64,000 nucleotides of DNA from positions 1 to 64,000 of the forward strand of contig VCJN01003156.1 in NCBI GenBank assembly GCA_006384855.1. The letters run 5' to 3'. This DNA is from Tetraselmis striata. Lineage: Eukaryota > Chlorophyta > Chlorodendrophyceae > Chlorodendrales > Chlorodendraceae. The translations under genes were made by a program, and so were the position numbers. Numbering within the stretch: position 1 is the first letter of the stretch; every line of letters begins with the position of its first letter. Of the stretch, positions 26,640 through 38,058 are shown in pieces. Below the pieces are notes generated by a model. The model was not told where the DNA came from, ran no database searches, and was given only the letters and a program-made list of their open reading frames with translations.

Positions 26640-27070
26640 TAAAATGCAAAGGTGCACCACACTACCACAGCATTACATCACAGCACGGCCACAACCTCCC
26701 CCCCCCCCCCCCCCCCCCCCCCCCGCCCCCCGCCCTCCATCCCGCCTATTCCACAGCTCTTACCGTGAGCATGGTGGTTGTCGCGCCTTTACCAGCCTCC
26801 GAGCCGCTGGCATCCGGCACGCCCCCACCCCCGCCTAATGCGAGCGCAAGTCCACAGGGTGTGGCTGCCGACGCGCCGGCTCCCTGCCCGCCGCTCTCCC
26901 CAGCCTGGCTATCGCTATGCGTAGGCCAGCCCTCGCCCGCATCGCCAGCGACAGCCAAGCTCGGCGACATGTCTGCCGCTGGCGGGCCCTGCCCCTGACC
27001 CGCCACTGACTGCGTATCGGCCCGGCTAGGTCCAACGGCAAGGGCCACCACGCGACGAGAGCGTTGGGTG
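26640..27070. repeat. GC-rich block duplicated from 24190-24590, copy 2
   Basis: Second copy of the block, beginning with a longer poly-C run (about 26698-26723) where copy 1 has a short one. Plus frame 26765-26998 corresponds to 24284-24517 codon for codon with few changes. Marks the end of the array. Confidence 0.8.
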
Positions 27071-27541
27071 GGGGCACGTCGAGCAGACGCAGCCCTTGGT
27101 CAAGCGCGTCGGGCGGACCGGCTGGCAGACTCTCGAGAGGGTGGCCGCGTGCGGGGGGGAAGCGGGGGGGGGGGGGGGGGGGGGGGGGGGCACCTCCATC
27201 GCGATGGGACCTACCCCAGCCGGCATGGCAGTAACCGATAGCGTGAGCTGCAAGTCTCTATAGCTGCCTACTCACCAGCCGTGCAGACCTACGCTTAAGG
27301 TAGGCGGAGTCCATTATTCATGCCACGGATCCGGGCGTTCGCGCCTTTTTGTGTAAGTTAAGACCATGCATGCCTGTGTCGCGTGGGATCCTTTCCTATG
27401 AATAGTCGCTAACTGTCTGCCACGGCCCGGTTTGGGTTCTGGGCAGCCTTGGCGGTGGTGGAAAGGTATAATAATTACATGAGCTAGCAGCAGAAGGCGA
27501 TATCGGAAATCACCAAAATAAAAGGCAATCAGAAAGGTCCT
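27071..27541. other. Spacer between the array and the mobile-element ORF
   Basis: Contains a poly-G run (about 27167-27190) and, near 27475-27500, a short match to 13616-13650 (GAGCTAGCAGCAGAAGGCGA). No gene seen. Confidence 0.35.
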
Positions 27542-29245
27542 CTACATCGACTGCGGGGTGGAAGCAGTAACATGAGAAGACGCAGAGTGGGCACGAGCAC
27601 ACGCCTCAGACTTGGCCATCTGCACACCGGCAGAGAGAATGCCGCCCAAGGTACCATGCACGCAAGCCGAGACCCGCTGCAACAGCCCCCGCCGTGTGCG
27701 CGACAGGTGACGGCGGAACTCAGCAGGTTGGCCGGCGACAAAGTTTCGAAGTGCCTGAACGGATTGACCACGAAGAAAGCAAGAGGTCGGGGCGGAAGGA
27801 CCGCCAGGGAAGTTGCGCACAGCCAACAGCACCGCGAAGATGTAGACCACAGTCAAAGCGGACTTCCCGAGTCGGCCGCGGTCCTCAACCACAAAAGGGT
27901 AGTACCGGTGAACACCCTGCACTGGGGCGGAAGACGCCCGGTCCGCTGCCAACTTAGCATGTTCCGCCTCGGTCGCCGCGATTCCCGGGATGCACCAGCG
28001 GGGGTCGTTGCTCCAAGTTGGGGTCGTGGAGGACACGCACGCGAAGTCGATCATGTAATCGCACGCTGCCCCCCCCCACCCCGCCAGCGTCAGGTCCGAC
28101 GGCCGCGAGCGGTCCGCTGGGCGCAACCCACTCGTCTCAAGGGTCAAGTCGCCGGCTCCCGAGCGGTCCCGGTCAAGCACCGCCCCCGCATCAATTGCCA
28201 CAGATGCCCACAGATTCTTCAAAGCGGTATGCATGCGGTGCTTGTAGTTCGCTACGGGGCATATGGGTAGATGATCCACGATGAAATCCGTAGCCCTCCG
28301 GTTCGAGCCATCCGTAGAGCGCAGCCATAAGGGATCAATACCACACGTTGGGCCAGGGCAAGTGACAAGCGCGGAACCTCCGCGCGGGCAAAGGCCCAGT
28401 ACCCGCGCAGCGGCGGCCGCATAAGCAGCATGGGGAATCTTGCGGGCGGACTCGTGATCCGACTGGAAAAGCGATAGGGAGCCCGGCCCGCACGCGCTGT
28501 ACAGGCGCAGGGTATCAAGTCGCGAGGCCGCTGCACCAGTACGTTGGAAGCTGAGATCGAGGGCCACGAAGTCACGCAAGCGAATCGCACGGCTGAGGTG
28601 GCGTTGGACAACCATGGTCGTGGGTTGATCATCGGAGGTCGCACCCGAACCCGTACCCGAGGGCGGAGCAGTAGAACCTGGCAGCGATTCTGGGAGGGAA
28701 ACAGTGGCTGCTGACGGAGGGTGTGCCACTAATTCGCCCGGCGACGGTATCTTCAGAGCTACAAAAGCGCATGTAGTAACGGTATTGGCAGTACTCGTAC
28801 CACCGATAGGAAGCAATTGCTGGGCAGCAGAGGCGGCCTCACCAGTACCAACTCCAAGAGGAGTGGCCGTAAAAGGAGATGTGGTGACGCGCAATCCTCC
28901 GCTAGTGCTCATACCCGTACGGGTCGTAGTACCAGCTGCTGGATCCGATGCAGCGGTGGTCGTAGCATTACTGACCGTAAGTAACTCGAAGATCTCGTGG
29001 GCGTGCCCATACGCCGCGCGTGCGCGCCGCACATCTTCTTGCGGTAACGTGGTTAGGGCCCGTACAGTCTCGTACACGCGGCGCGTCTCACGCGCCCATG
29101 GCAAAGCACTCGTAGCCACAGACGACACCTCGGCGCGGACCGCCTCGTATAAGGGGCCAAGGGCGGGCCCGTACTCCCGTACCAGCTTTGGCAGGACAAC
29201 CGATTGCGCGGAATAAAACGCCGCAGGGGCCTCGGACTGCAGCAA
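27542..29245 (-). mobile_element. 567-aa mobile-element protein with a zinc-knuckle-like motif and PD-(D/E)XK-like domain
   Basis: Single uninterrupted frame. Residues 296-340 hold CPGPTCGID and, 26 residues on, HLPICPVANYKHRMH, a Cys/His cluster of the kind seen before the C-terminal domain of some non-LTR retrotransposon proteins. This is followed at 381-408 by RPSDLTLAGWGGAACDYMID and then FACVSS, matching the RPxDxxxxxWxxGxxxxxDVTVxS pattern, and at 446-462 by HRYYPFVVEDRGRLGKSA, matching the YxPFxxExxGxxGxxA pattern. In that family Asp, Glu and Lys form a nuclease-like core. No reverse transcriptase segment lies in the ORF or upstream to 30 kb. The Ser/Thr/Ala-rich first 240 residues are unknown. 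Family assignment is from memory of the motif pattern; nuclease activity is inference. Confidence 0.6.
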
Positions 29246-32200
29246 GGCCAGATTCAGACCTGGTGGAAAGGTATACTAGTAGCGACTAGTAGTACTGCGC
29301 AGCCCCCCCTCCACTCGAGTGGGCGGGATAAGGGATGGCGGCGGCGACGGCGAGTACAGTACTTTGCGCTGTACATGTATGTCTGTAGTACATTGTTTGG
29401 CGCGTGAGCTAGTGAATTGTCCCGTTTTCAGTGAGTCAAAAGTGAAGTATAGTGGCCTCTACCGTTTATACGCTATAATGTTGCGCTTTTCCCATACCAG
29501 ATAATCCTATCATATCAGGAAATGTGAAAATAACAACGGCGTAGGGCGGGCGGGCTGGGATTCATGGTCTGATGATTATCAGGGTAGTATGGCAATTACC
29601 GTCTTACAGAGTACAATGATAAGGTAACGAAAACCAGCAAGGGCCACGTACGGGTACGTTCGATCCGCCACGTCTCCACCGAGCACTAGCTGTATTATTG
29701 CTGATAAATCAGGCCGATCCGCTGATATGCGACGACTGTAGGAGTATGTGCTGTACGGACCGCTTTTCAAGCGGCTAGATGCTTGTGTTGATCCCGTTAG
29801 CAGGGCTGCTTCTCTAGCGGTGGATTTCTTGTATTGCCCTATTGTAATTCACACTATAGTATACGTGCTGATGCCTTACTATGCTGTTAATATATATTGA
29901 CATCATGCCTGTACTTTATTAGGATATAATGCATATACAGTAGTACAACATACGTCAGCAGCAACAGCGCGCAGCACACATATGCGCTATAAATAATGCT
30001 GAATTTTCATATGTCGTGCGGTCATACAATAGTTACAGAAGTTTAATTTCTATTGTATCGGATTTGTATAATATGAGCATTGGGATATTGAATGCATTAA
30101 ATGCAAACGACATACATACATACTTATCTAAATACAGAATCCAGTACTTAAACCAGTACCACTAGCCAGGAAATATATTTTATATGGGAGACGGATGATA
30201 GGCCAATAAAGTATGTGTGGGATGGAGGGGGGCTCCCACTTATTGATGATAGAGAACATTATGCAGATATAGTCATATGCTGATGCTTTCACTATTATAC
30301 AAATAAGACATGAGCCCCTAAGAACTACAAGGCCACTGACGAACTCGCGCTGTGGCAATAAATTATTATTCAATTAGCAGTGATTCCACGTACGAACCCA
30401 CTCAAAGAGTCACTACAGCCCACAGCCCACTGCTCGGTGAGAACTCACCCATAACCCACCCAATTACGATCCCAAAGCAGCGAACCCATTACGATGTGCC
30501 AAAGATTGGGCGCTGCTGACCTGCCAGCACCTGTAGCAGTCGCAGTCCGCCTGCCTGATAATGCGCAGCAGTGGGGCTGCGCCCAGCAGTGAGGTCAGAC
30601 CTGCACGGCGGCTGCCAAAATATATATACCAATGATACCTCCTTATCCCCTTTGTCACGTCATCCTGGCAGAGCGAGTAGCAGTGGTAGACTAACGCTGG
30701 CATAGGCAGGACCACACCGCGGCCGCGTGGCCCGTGGCGTCGGATCCATCAGCCGGGGCGAGCGATGAGCATTTTCGAAACAGCAGCATTTGCTTGGGGC
30801 TTCGGCAGTTACGCCAAAGAACTATGAGCTGGATGAGTAAAACCGGCGTAAAATTCCAACCCACAGCCAAAACAACGTCGACATTAATAATAACTTCAAA
30901 TATTAACCGATCGACTGCTCACTACCAGCAATGGTCGGTATATTACAGTATCAGTAGTAGTAGCGGGCCAGCGGTGGCATGACAGGCCAGCAGAGCTTGA
31001 CTTGCGTGGCAAGTTGCGTCTCGCTGCCCGCTGCCTTGGTCGCCTCGCATCAACATTCCAGCATTTCAGTTCCCCTTTAAACGCGAATGCGGCGGCGTGT
31101 CAACAAACGACAAACGTGGGTCCTGCCCGTGAGGCGAACTGAATGGGCATAGTCAGCATACAGTGCCACACGGTGATGCGACCAAGGCGCGAAACCGTGC
31201 ATACGGACGGCACGCGAGAGCCCTCGGACGCGGTCGCCGGTGACAACCCGCAGAGCACAACTTGCCGCCCTTTCTTGTTGGAGGTATCAGGCGGAGGCCT
31301 CAAGCAGCAATATGCGTGCAGGCGATTATTTGGTGCAGCCCCCACTGACACATGCAAGGGTCTCGCAGCATCACTGATATAGGGACGATGGTAGTAGCAG
31401 TTGTGCCACATTCAGTCGTCCTACTGCGCTGCAGGGTGGTGGCAAACGTTTAGTCGCCTACCTGGAAAAGTACCTGCAGACTGCTGCACATACCATATAA
31501 TAATACGTCAAGCCGGCGCGGGTATGTATTTTTCCTTGCTGCTTAACAATAATCATCAGTGGGTTGCTGATGCAACTCAAGTACGCGCGCCTCCTAGTTA
31601 TAAACGACAACGTTATATAATATAATATACTGAGTAGGTATTTCGACGTATAAATTATGGAAACGCATAAAATATGTTCTGCTGGCAAAAACTAAAAACC
31701 GCTGGTGCAAGAGTTGGAGTAAATTATTTGTGATCAAATGATGGCGCTGTTAATATTGTCGATATTGTTAATATTTAAAGCTTTTGCGCAGATGATTTCA
31801 AGATGGTAGCGCTACTGCCAGCGCATGAAAAGCCGCCGCTAGTGAGCACATTCCACCACATCAAGAACCACGTGAAGAATTTAGAACAATGACAATAATG
31901 GAAAGTGATGATCACCCAAATGCCCCCGTGTAATGGCGCCTAGCCGGGTCTGTCCTTCAGTGGCACGCCGATTCACGCTGTTGCCGTACTTAGATGGAGG
32001 AAATCATTTGTGATCGCGATGATTATTGAGTCTGCATATGTTTCGCCACTTTAGTGCGCCCTCGTCAAACCTCTCCCCACGTCAAATGATCACGCTGTTC
32101 AGCGGAACTGAAAGAGTCGACGTGATGTTATTGTTGATAATTGAAGTCGGCTCCAAACATGGAGTATTTAGATGGAGTAAATTATTTGTTATCGTGATGA

Positions 32201-33247
32201 TTATTGAGTCTGCATATGTTTCGCCACTTTAGTGCGCCCTGATCAAACCTCGCCCCACGTCAAACGATCACGCTGTTAAGCAGTAGAATCTGAAGAGTCG
32301 ACGTGATAATTATTACTGATAGCTGAATTGGCTCCAAAAATGGAGTATTTACGCAAATCCTGCATGCTGCCTGTGGCACCCATGTTGCACCTAGCACTTC
32401 AATCATGTTAAGCCTTAAGGTGGCTTAAATTGACTATTGTATACAATATAGAACTACGACCGACACAGCAGCCTGTACCCATCTAGTTGTTCGACAGTCG
32501 TCAACACTACGAAGCATAATTGGCGTCGGCGGCGGCAGGCACGGAAATTATGTCCATACTTTCGAATAAACGCAATAACACGTTTATTAAATTAAGGGCC
32601 AGCAAACGTCCGCGGGGCGCTGCGTCCCTTATGTACCCTCGTTCTCGAACACAGAAGATATGGCGAAGCAGTCGGCGATAACTAACATCGAAAGCCGACA
32701 CAGAGGGGCTCGGTGAGCCCCTACTACCCGTCATTCCTCGATCGGCGTCGCCCTCGACCAGACAAAGCGAGCGACTCGCCCTCGTCTGGCAGTAGGTGCA
32801 CGCTGTGTCACTGTGACGCCAAACGACCGAAGGTCAGCACGGCCGCCAGGAGTAGAAACGCCACGACTTTTTGCATGCGGTATGTTGGCTACAGCGCTCG
32901 TATGGAAGACAGCAGGCGTGGTGTTTCGGCAAACTTCTGAGCCCGCCTCGCCCCAGACAGACCCGTCGACGATGACCGGCCTGCTAGTGTGGCAGCAGTT
33001 ATTCTCATCCTTGGTCTGTACAAGTGCCGCAGCATATATCTACACACGCAGCGCATTGGAGCTATTAAGCACTCTCACAATTTTAGGTACGGCTACCAGA
33101 TTTATCCCGAGGCTGCATAGCGTCCACAGCGCGCTGCCTGTACCCGCTGCCCGAGTAAACAAAATGCAGGCCGGGTCTACAGCTGTACATGCTGATGCGC
33201 GGAATCACATTGTGACATCGTGGGTATTCTCTCATGCGGGTATTCTC
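29246..33247. other. AT-richer gene-poor region
   Basis: Short frames only, none with recognisable content. Contains TATATA-rich tracts and the tandem duplication at 31991-32350. No RNA gene, tract of conserved codons or splice-linked frames found. Confidence 0.4.
31991..32350. repeat. Tandem duplication, two copies of about 178 bp
   Basis: Copies start near 31991 and 32169. Shared blocks include GATTATTGAGTCTGCATATG, TTTCGCCACTTTAGTGCGCC, CCCCACGTCAAA-GATCACGC and GAGTCGACGTGAT; each ends in GGCTCCAAA-ATGGAGTATTTA. A partial third copy of the left edge lies at about 31713-31750. Non-coding. Confidence 0.85.
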
Positions 33248-33455
33248 TCACCGTGGGTATTCTCTCAGCAGTGTGTGAGTGGGTTCTGGCAAGGCTTTGG
33301 TGAGCCCATCTGCCAGCATCTTTGTTGTAGCGATGGGGGTGACAGAGATCGTTCCAGCATCCACTAGGTCTCGAGTGTAATGAGTAACTATACCCCATTT
33401 ACCCGGATTTTGGATCGTGGCTATTCACTGCTCGTTGAGCAACACGTCGCTAATA
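33248..33455 (-). mobile_element. Ty1/copia retrotransposon relic: C-terminus of RNase H
   Basis: On the minus strand a frame reads ISDVLLNEQ, a stop, then IATIQNPGKWGI, VTHYTRDLVDAGTISVTPIA and TTKMLADGLTKALPEPTH before the final stop. The HYTRDLVxxGxIxVxxIxTxxMxADxLTKALP series is the hallmark of the copia integrase-RT-RNase H polyprotein end. The in-frame stop shows it is dead. No RT or LTR was recognised nearby. Confidence 0.75.
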
Positions 33456-34079
33456 ATGTAAGGTGATGCGGAGAACAATAATAACCGTTGCGGAGTGCAT
33501 ATTGGGCTGTTCTGTAGTTGACATGCTGTTAGTGCCCCCGCGCCGCAGACGCGTGTGGCAAAGTATGCTATCATTATGGTGAGTGCATTTTACTCAATAG
33601 TGCTGACAATCAATATTTGACAAAAATAGCTTACAGTTAACAATGCTCACAATTACTAACATTAATAATGATAACTTATAATTATTAGTTGTAATAATAC
33701 TTACAATTGACAATGCTTGCATTGCAGCATGTGGCTGTAGCAATATTGGGACCAGCGCGCGACGCCCCCAAGCCGGGCACCGATTCCAGGACTACTTCTC
33801 AGTTCGGGCGAGTTACCTCCCCCTCCCATTGCAGCTTAGGTCACTACGCTATCAACGCGCGCGTCAGAGGCGGTATGTGTATATTTACATATTCACGAAT
33901 ACGCACGCTGCTTCCACGGCGATGGCAGAGAAGCTTCCCACCGGTCGCTTATTCACCAATAAACGAGGCGAATGTACTGCCAGGCAAATCCGGATGGGGG
34001 GGGGGGGGGGGGGGGGGCTGCAGACGAAGGCAACGTTTTGCACAATCAGCAACAATCAGCTGACGTCTTTCCGGGCGGC
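33456..34079. other. Downstream flank of GH3
   Basis: AT-rich stretch 33590-33720 with repeated ACAAT-type words, then GC-richer DNA with a poly-G run (33998-34017) close to the GH3 stop codon. No gene found. Confidence 0.35.
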
Positions 34080-37000
34080 TCATCTGCGTGCCCCGTGCAG
34101 AAAGTCCACCAGCCCGGGATCTCGCAAGACGCGCGGGATCTTCTGCTGGTTGGGCGTGGCGCCGCGCTGGCTGAGCAGCCGGGCCCGCAGCGCCGCGAAG
34201 GTGCCCGGCTGGACCTGCACCACCTCCGGCACGCCGATGGCGTTCTTGGCGCGGAAGGAGGCGTACACCTCGGAGCGGCGCTGCAGGCAGGCGTCCAGCT
34301 GAGCAACACTGGGGCCGACGGGCTCGCTGCTGCCGTCGGGCGGCTCCATCTCGAGGAAGAAGGTGTACCGCGGCAGGCTGCCGCCGCCGAGCCAGCCCCG
34401 CCGAGTGTCCGTGGACTCGCAGGCGGTGTAGTTGGCGATGCTGGGCGTGGCGGGGCGGCTGGCCTCGTCCAGATAGTAGCCCAGCCCACGGGCGCCGCGC
34501 TTGAAGACATACCTGCGCGCGCAGCGGGAGCAGTCGGGCGGGGGCGAAGCCGCCTGACTTCAGCGACCGGCGGAGGGCAGCCCTGACAGCAACGCCGTGC
34601 ATGCCCGCTTCCGCTCACTCAGTTGTGTGCAAATGGCCGCACATTTTTAGTACCACGTAAGTGGCTCTTGCCGAGTATTACAGCCTCCTCTAGAAAGTAT
34701 ATTACTATGTGACTAGCGTGTGCCGCAGGTTGGTGGCAATCCTTATTTCCGGGCGGGGACGACAGGCTGGGGTGTTTTGCCACCCTTGTGGCGCAGTTTG
34801 TGTCACCGGTGCAACACGTATCGAAAACACGTAAGAGTAGCGAGGATTGCCGCGCAACCAGTACGGTAATCGGTATTCGGTAATTCGTTATGTTATCGTC
34901 CATCAATCGTCCATCAATTAATTCGTTATGTTATCGTTATGTTATCGTCCATCAATCCTACGGGTGAACGTAAATAATGCATGTCAAGTAATCAATGGAC
35001 TATATCAACGCAAACAGTGTACTTTGCGCTTTCCGAAACCGACTCCCAATACGACTAGGATGCATCCGTCAGCTTTCTTTCGAAATAACTCAAACTATCA
35101 ACAGTAGATTTTTTATGCGATTCTATCCTATTTCCAATTAATGAACTTCCATCATGATGGACGGTTTAGTCCGTTGATTGACGGCTGATGAGCGCAGCGG
35201 TCATCCAAGACAGATAATGCCCAGGTAGGCTGACCAGGGCGCAGCGGGGCGCGGCGCACTCACCCGGCCTTGGCCCCATCCCATTGGGGCGCAGCGAGGA
35301 AGTCGGGCCCCGCCGTGCGGTTGCACGCCAAGGCGACCGCGTCCGCCAGCGCGGCCGCCGCCACCTCCTCGCTGACCTGCGGCGGAGCGGCAGGTCAGCG
35401 CTGCATCAGCCAAACAGCCACGGCACCGTACCATCTGCAGTGTGCAGCTCAGCAGGGGCAGGGCCAGGGCCAGGGGCTGGCGCGCACCTTCTCCCCGCGC
35501 AGGTTCAGCACCTGCCCGCGCCGGTAGCAGAACTTGACCACCGGCGCGCGCCCCTCGTGCCGCACAAACTCCACCACATCCCCGATGCGCCACCGGCACA
35601 GCCCTCCGCGCGTTGTCACCACCACTTCGTACCTGCCATGGGGGGTGTGTACAGATATTTACCTACAGGTATAGTTTTACCTAGGAATGGGTATGTATAT
35701 GTACACATATGTATATGTACACATATGTATATGTATATATTCTGACATATACATAAAAATATACCTATATGTACCCATATGCATGTGTACCTGTGGCACA
35801 AATGTCTATCATAGAGCGATACATATGTGTATACACGTATAGGTATAGGTATAGGTATAGATATAGATATCGGCACAGTATAGGGTTTCAATTACAAACA
35901 TAGATCAATACAAAAAAACCTAGTATATCACAGGTACCGTTTTTATTTCAGGTATATATCTATATGCAGCTATACGTATGCCTTATAATAGCCATATACC
36001 TATACGTACCCATTTGTATATTTACCTGCGGCGAAAAGACATATTTAGGCATATGCAGCATACATATAACTATATCTATGTAAACATTAGGTTTCAATTA
36101 TGTATACATATATCCATGTATCACAAGAAACCCCAAAGCACCAGCCAAAGGCACCCACACACCCCGTGATACTCATAAAACTACTCATGCCACACACGCC
36201 TGACCTGAGTCCCAGACATCATTCCGCGTATGCAGTGCAGCGTGGGGACATTGCGGAGAGCCCGTGGTTTGACATAAGAGCTGTGCTGGTTGCCAAGCCA
36301 GGGGAGGGCCCGGAGAAGAGGGTGAGACCGATGGGCTAGGGGAGGAGGGGGGAGGGGGAGGGGGAGGGGAGTCCCCAATGCTCCGCCAGTCTGGGGATTC
36401 CGAGGTCTGCAGGAGGAGGAGCGGGAGGGGGGGAGGGGTATTCATCAGCCGCTGGAGCGGAATGCGCCACTCGTACCTGTGGCCCGGCTCCAGCTCGCTG
36501 CCCAGCAGCGTGCCCGGCTGCGCCTCGGACGAGCGTTCCTCCGGGACAAACTCGAAGAACATGGCGCTGGGCATGAGCGTGTACTGCGCGTCGGTGCCGT
36601 CCCCGTGCGGCGCGGGGTCGGTGTTGATGCCCAGCAGCCCCTCCGTCGCGGCGTACAGCGGGGAGTACACCGGCAGCCCCGCCGCCAGGCCGCCGGCGCC
36701 TGTCAGCGCGGCCGAGTAGGGCGCGAAGGAGCCGGTGGCGTTGGCCAGGATGAGGCGGAGGCTCGGCCACAGGCGGCGCAGCAGGCCGGCGGGGCCAGCG
36801 GCGGCGGCGGCCCGAACCTCTGCGGCGCGAGCCGGGTCCGGCGTCAGCAGCGCATCGAGCTCGGCGCGCTGTGTGGGCGTCAGCGAGGGCGTGGCGGCCG
36901 GGCTGACGGCGCCCGCCTCGAGGTCGTCCGCGAGGGCGGCCCAATCGGCTGCGAGCCGCCCCGCAGCGAAGGCCACGAGGGAGACGAAGTTGGCCTCGAT

Positions 37001-38058
37001 GATGCCGAGCTTGGAGTCTCGCAGCGCAAAGAGGAGGTGCAGGTACAGCGCCTCCGGCTCCGGCAGCCGCGCAAAGGCGGGGCCCGGGGTGGAGTACAGC
37101 GGCAGCAGGCGCTTGAAGGAGGGGTCCGCGGGGCTGGAGGAGGCGGGGCCGATGCGGACGCCGCCAGGGGAGACGAGCGTCGCGGGCGCGTACGTCAGCT
37201 TGAGCGTGCGCTGCAGCGAGAAGGCGGCCGGCCAGGTGCGGAAGAGGACGTCGAAGGTGGCGGTGATGCCGCGCGTGAAGAAGTGCGCGCCGATGGAGGG
37301 CGGGCAGGGCAACAGGTGGCGAGCGCCGGAGGTGCCGAGGTGACGCCCAGCAGGCGCACCGGCTCGCTGACCATCACGCCCGTCTCGCCGTCCACCATGC
37401 GATCTACGTACCAGGCGATGTCGGGGTGGCGCGTCAGGGGGTGCGCCGCGCGGAAGGCCGCCACCACGTCGGGCGCTGCCAACACGCGCTCAAAGCCGTG
37501 GTCGCGGCCGTACAGCGTGTCGCGGTTGGCGGTCAGAAGATCCGTCAGCAGGCGTGCCTGGTGGAGCACGCACACAGGGCACCGGGGGGAGGCGTCAAAC
37601 CAATCCACGGCCGCCTCACTTCGCATGATGGGACCCCAATGATGGGACAATAATACCCCCTGGCTGCAATTCACCACCGTGGCGCAGAGATAAAGGCGGG
37701 CCGGGAGAACACATGCGCGCCATCTACGTTACTCCTTCGTCGCTGCGGCATTTTGATCCCGGGGCATGGGACAGTGATCTTCTATCATTATTCGCTCATC
37801 CTTGTGGGGGGCTGGTCCCTCGGCTCGACCACAACGCCCGGCACCTGCCTGCACGGCGTCGGCGTCGGCACAGTCGCGCGCCAGGGCCCAGCGTCCTGCT
37901 CGCCCGGCAGCGGCCATCAACATGTACGTGCTGTACTGTTGCGCCGCAGATGCTGCGCTGTGCGTGTCTGACCGCTCCAGGCTCGCGGCGTGCAGCGTGC
38001 CTGCTCCCGCGCCCGCTGCGAGCAGCATAGAGCCGCGACGGAGTAACAGGCGCGCCAT
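34080..38058 (-). CDS. GH3: GH3-family acyl-acid amido synthetase, five exons, one frameshift
   Basis: GH3 enzymes adenylate a carboxylic acid (auxin or jasmonate in land plants) and join it to an amino acid; substrate here unknown. Minus-strand exons: 37855-38058 (boundary tentative), 36477-37557, 35488-35632, 35264-35376 and 34080-34512, about 658 aa after correction. Landmarks: DIAWYVDRMVDGE, VRLLGVTSGTSG (recovered only across a frame change near 37336-37340), AAGLPVYSPLYAATEGLLGI, MPSAMFFEFVPEE, then YEVVVTTRGGLCRWRIGDVV restored exactly by the exon 2/3 junction, RRGQVLNLRGEKVSEE, and C-terminal RYTFFLEME and FRAKNAIGVPEV. One base is missing in the ATP-binding TSGTSG loop; with it, all downstream phases agree. 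Exon 1 gives a basic/hydrophobic N-terminus that could be a targeting peptide. Upstream of and codirectional with nothing obviously related. Confidence 0.85.
35015..35140. repeat. Dispersed repeat family B, copy 2 (in GH3 intron 4)
   Basis: Partner of 1806-1960, beginning CAAACAGTGTACTTTGCGC and ending CCTATTTCCAATTAATG. Located between GH3 exons 4 and 5. Confidence 0.55.
35640..36120. repeat. Imperfect TATG/TATACA-rich microsatellite (in GH3 intron 2)
   Basis: Long low-complexity tract of ATATGTACACATATGTATAT-type words and a TATAGG run near 35837-35870. Fills most of the intron between 35633 and 36476. A similar tract lies in the third intron of the SfsA-like gene. Confidence 0.8.

Larger units (their letters stand above)
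22160..26645. repeat. Satellite-like array, about 20 copies of a 170-194 bp unit
   Basis: The core GCGATGGCGACATAATTAGC or a close variant recurs near 22166, 22352, 22522, 22696, 22882, 23070, 23243, 23418, 23604, 23777, 23971 and 24157, then (diverged) 24665 and 24853, then 25681, 25869, 26054, 26241, 26422 and 26611. Spacing within blocks is 170-194 bp. Each unit also has a CACCTTGGCGACT block and a GGCTGCGACTCGTCGGCAGC block. Sub-types that end in AAATGCAAAGGTGGACAACA recur near 22190, 22725, 23445 and 25895, showing higher-order organisation. The array is interrupted at 24190-25620 by other material. Minus-strand frames stay open over several units. Confidence 0.9.

Noticed and set aside
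22160..26645. CRISPR array
   Set aside because: Units of 170-194 bp with no short repeat-spacer alternation, in a eukaryotic nuclear context.
34080..34602. Long antisense and alternate frames over GH3 exons and similar shadows at 3141-4001, 17785-18378 and 36479-37642
   Set aside because: They mirror well-supported exons in very GC-rich DNA and contain Arg/Ala/Pro-biased sequence without domains.
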